From the NCBI GenBank assembly GCA_964454305.1, contig CAYVXX010000111.1, positions 1-5,375 of the forward strand: 5,375 nt of DNA. Direction: 5' to 3'. The notes beneath the pieces were generated by a model, which ran no database searches, was not told the DNA's origin, and saw only the letters and a program-made list of their open reading frames with translations. Positions 5,346-5,375 of the stretch are shown one piece after another. Within the stretch, counting starts at the first letter, position 1, and every line of letters begins with the position of its first letter. Source of the stretch: JAUSPI01 sp964454305. Its GTDB lineage: Bacteria > Desulfobacterota > Syntrophia > Syntrophales > JADFWA01. Both the position numbers and the translations under genes were made by a program.

Positions 5346-5375
5346 GACAAGTTCGCAAAAAGTCTGTCATTCCCG
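5346..5375. repeat. Start of a GTCATTCCCG-type dispersed palindromic repeat, cut by the window edge
   Basis: Just 4 bp after the nadC stop, GTTCGCAAAAAGTC (5351-5364) is followed by GTCATTCCCG (5366-5375), which ends the window. I recall the phrase AAAAAGTC-GTCATTCCCGCGAAAGCGGGAAT as the left end of a common intergenic palindrome in Desulfobacterota and related phyla. Only one arm is visible, so symmetry cannot be shown here. If it is complete beyond the edge, it would form a hairpin at the nadC 3' end. No standard terminator is seen before it. Confidence 0.5.

Noticed and set aside
5344..5370. TTGACA at 5344-5349 as a -35 box for a downstream gene
   Set aside because: No -10-like hexamer at 16-18 bp spacing; the sequence runs into the dispersed repeat.

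Overview
This 5.4-kb window looks like a chromosomal piece of a Gram-negative bacterium, with moderate GC in the genes and AT-rich spacers. The best guess is a member of Desulfobacterota (old Deltaproteobacteria), possibly Nitrospirota or a relative. The grounds are an outer-membrane-type lipoprotein signal, TPR joined to S-layer-homology repeats, a valS-nadC gene pair, and intergenic palindromes of types common in those genomes (a TCCCCC/GGGGGA palindrome, a GGCACAAAGTGAC-type repeat, and a GTCATTCCCG repeat at the right edge). This placement is inferred from memory of such genomes; no search was run.

Layout, all genes on the + strand. Positions 1-240 are an AT-rich upstream region with a plausible promoter (about 59-95) and a leader holding small hairpins and a possible 19-codon ORF. 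Positions 241-1410 encode a lipoprotein with N-terminal TPRs and C-terminal SLH-like repeats. Positions 1411-1801 are a 391-bp intergenic region packed with repeats: a weak AT hairpin, a degenerate TCCCCC palindrome (1477-1534), a 158-bp element bounded by a perfect 13-bp inverted repeat (1541-1698) that carries two related GC-rich hairpins exactly 60 bp apart, and a short perfect hairpin (1722-1740) before valS. Positions 1802-4462 encode a complete valyl-tRNA synthetase. After 42 bp comes nadC (4505-5341), a complete quinolinate phosphoribosyltransferase of NAD biosynthesis. The last 34 bp hold the start of another dispersed-type repeat, cut by the window edge.

valS and nadC are housekeeping genes and are probably co-transcribed; the spacer between them has no terminator. 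The lipoprotein gene is separated from them by the repeat-rich region and is probably its own unit. I see no CRISPR array, transposase, phage gene, toxin-antitoxin pair, tRNA or rRNA. Nothing here is convincing as a new multi-gene system. The most unusual material is the composite repeat between the lipoprotein gene and valS, followed by the small ORF signals in the two 5' leaders.
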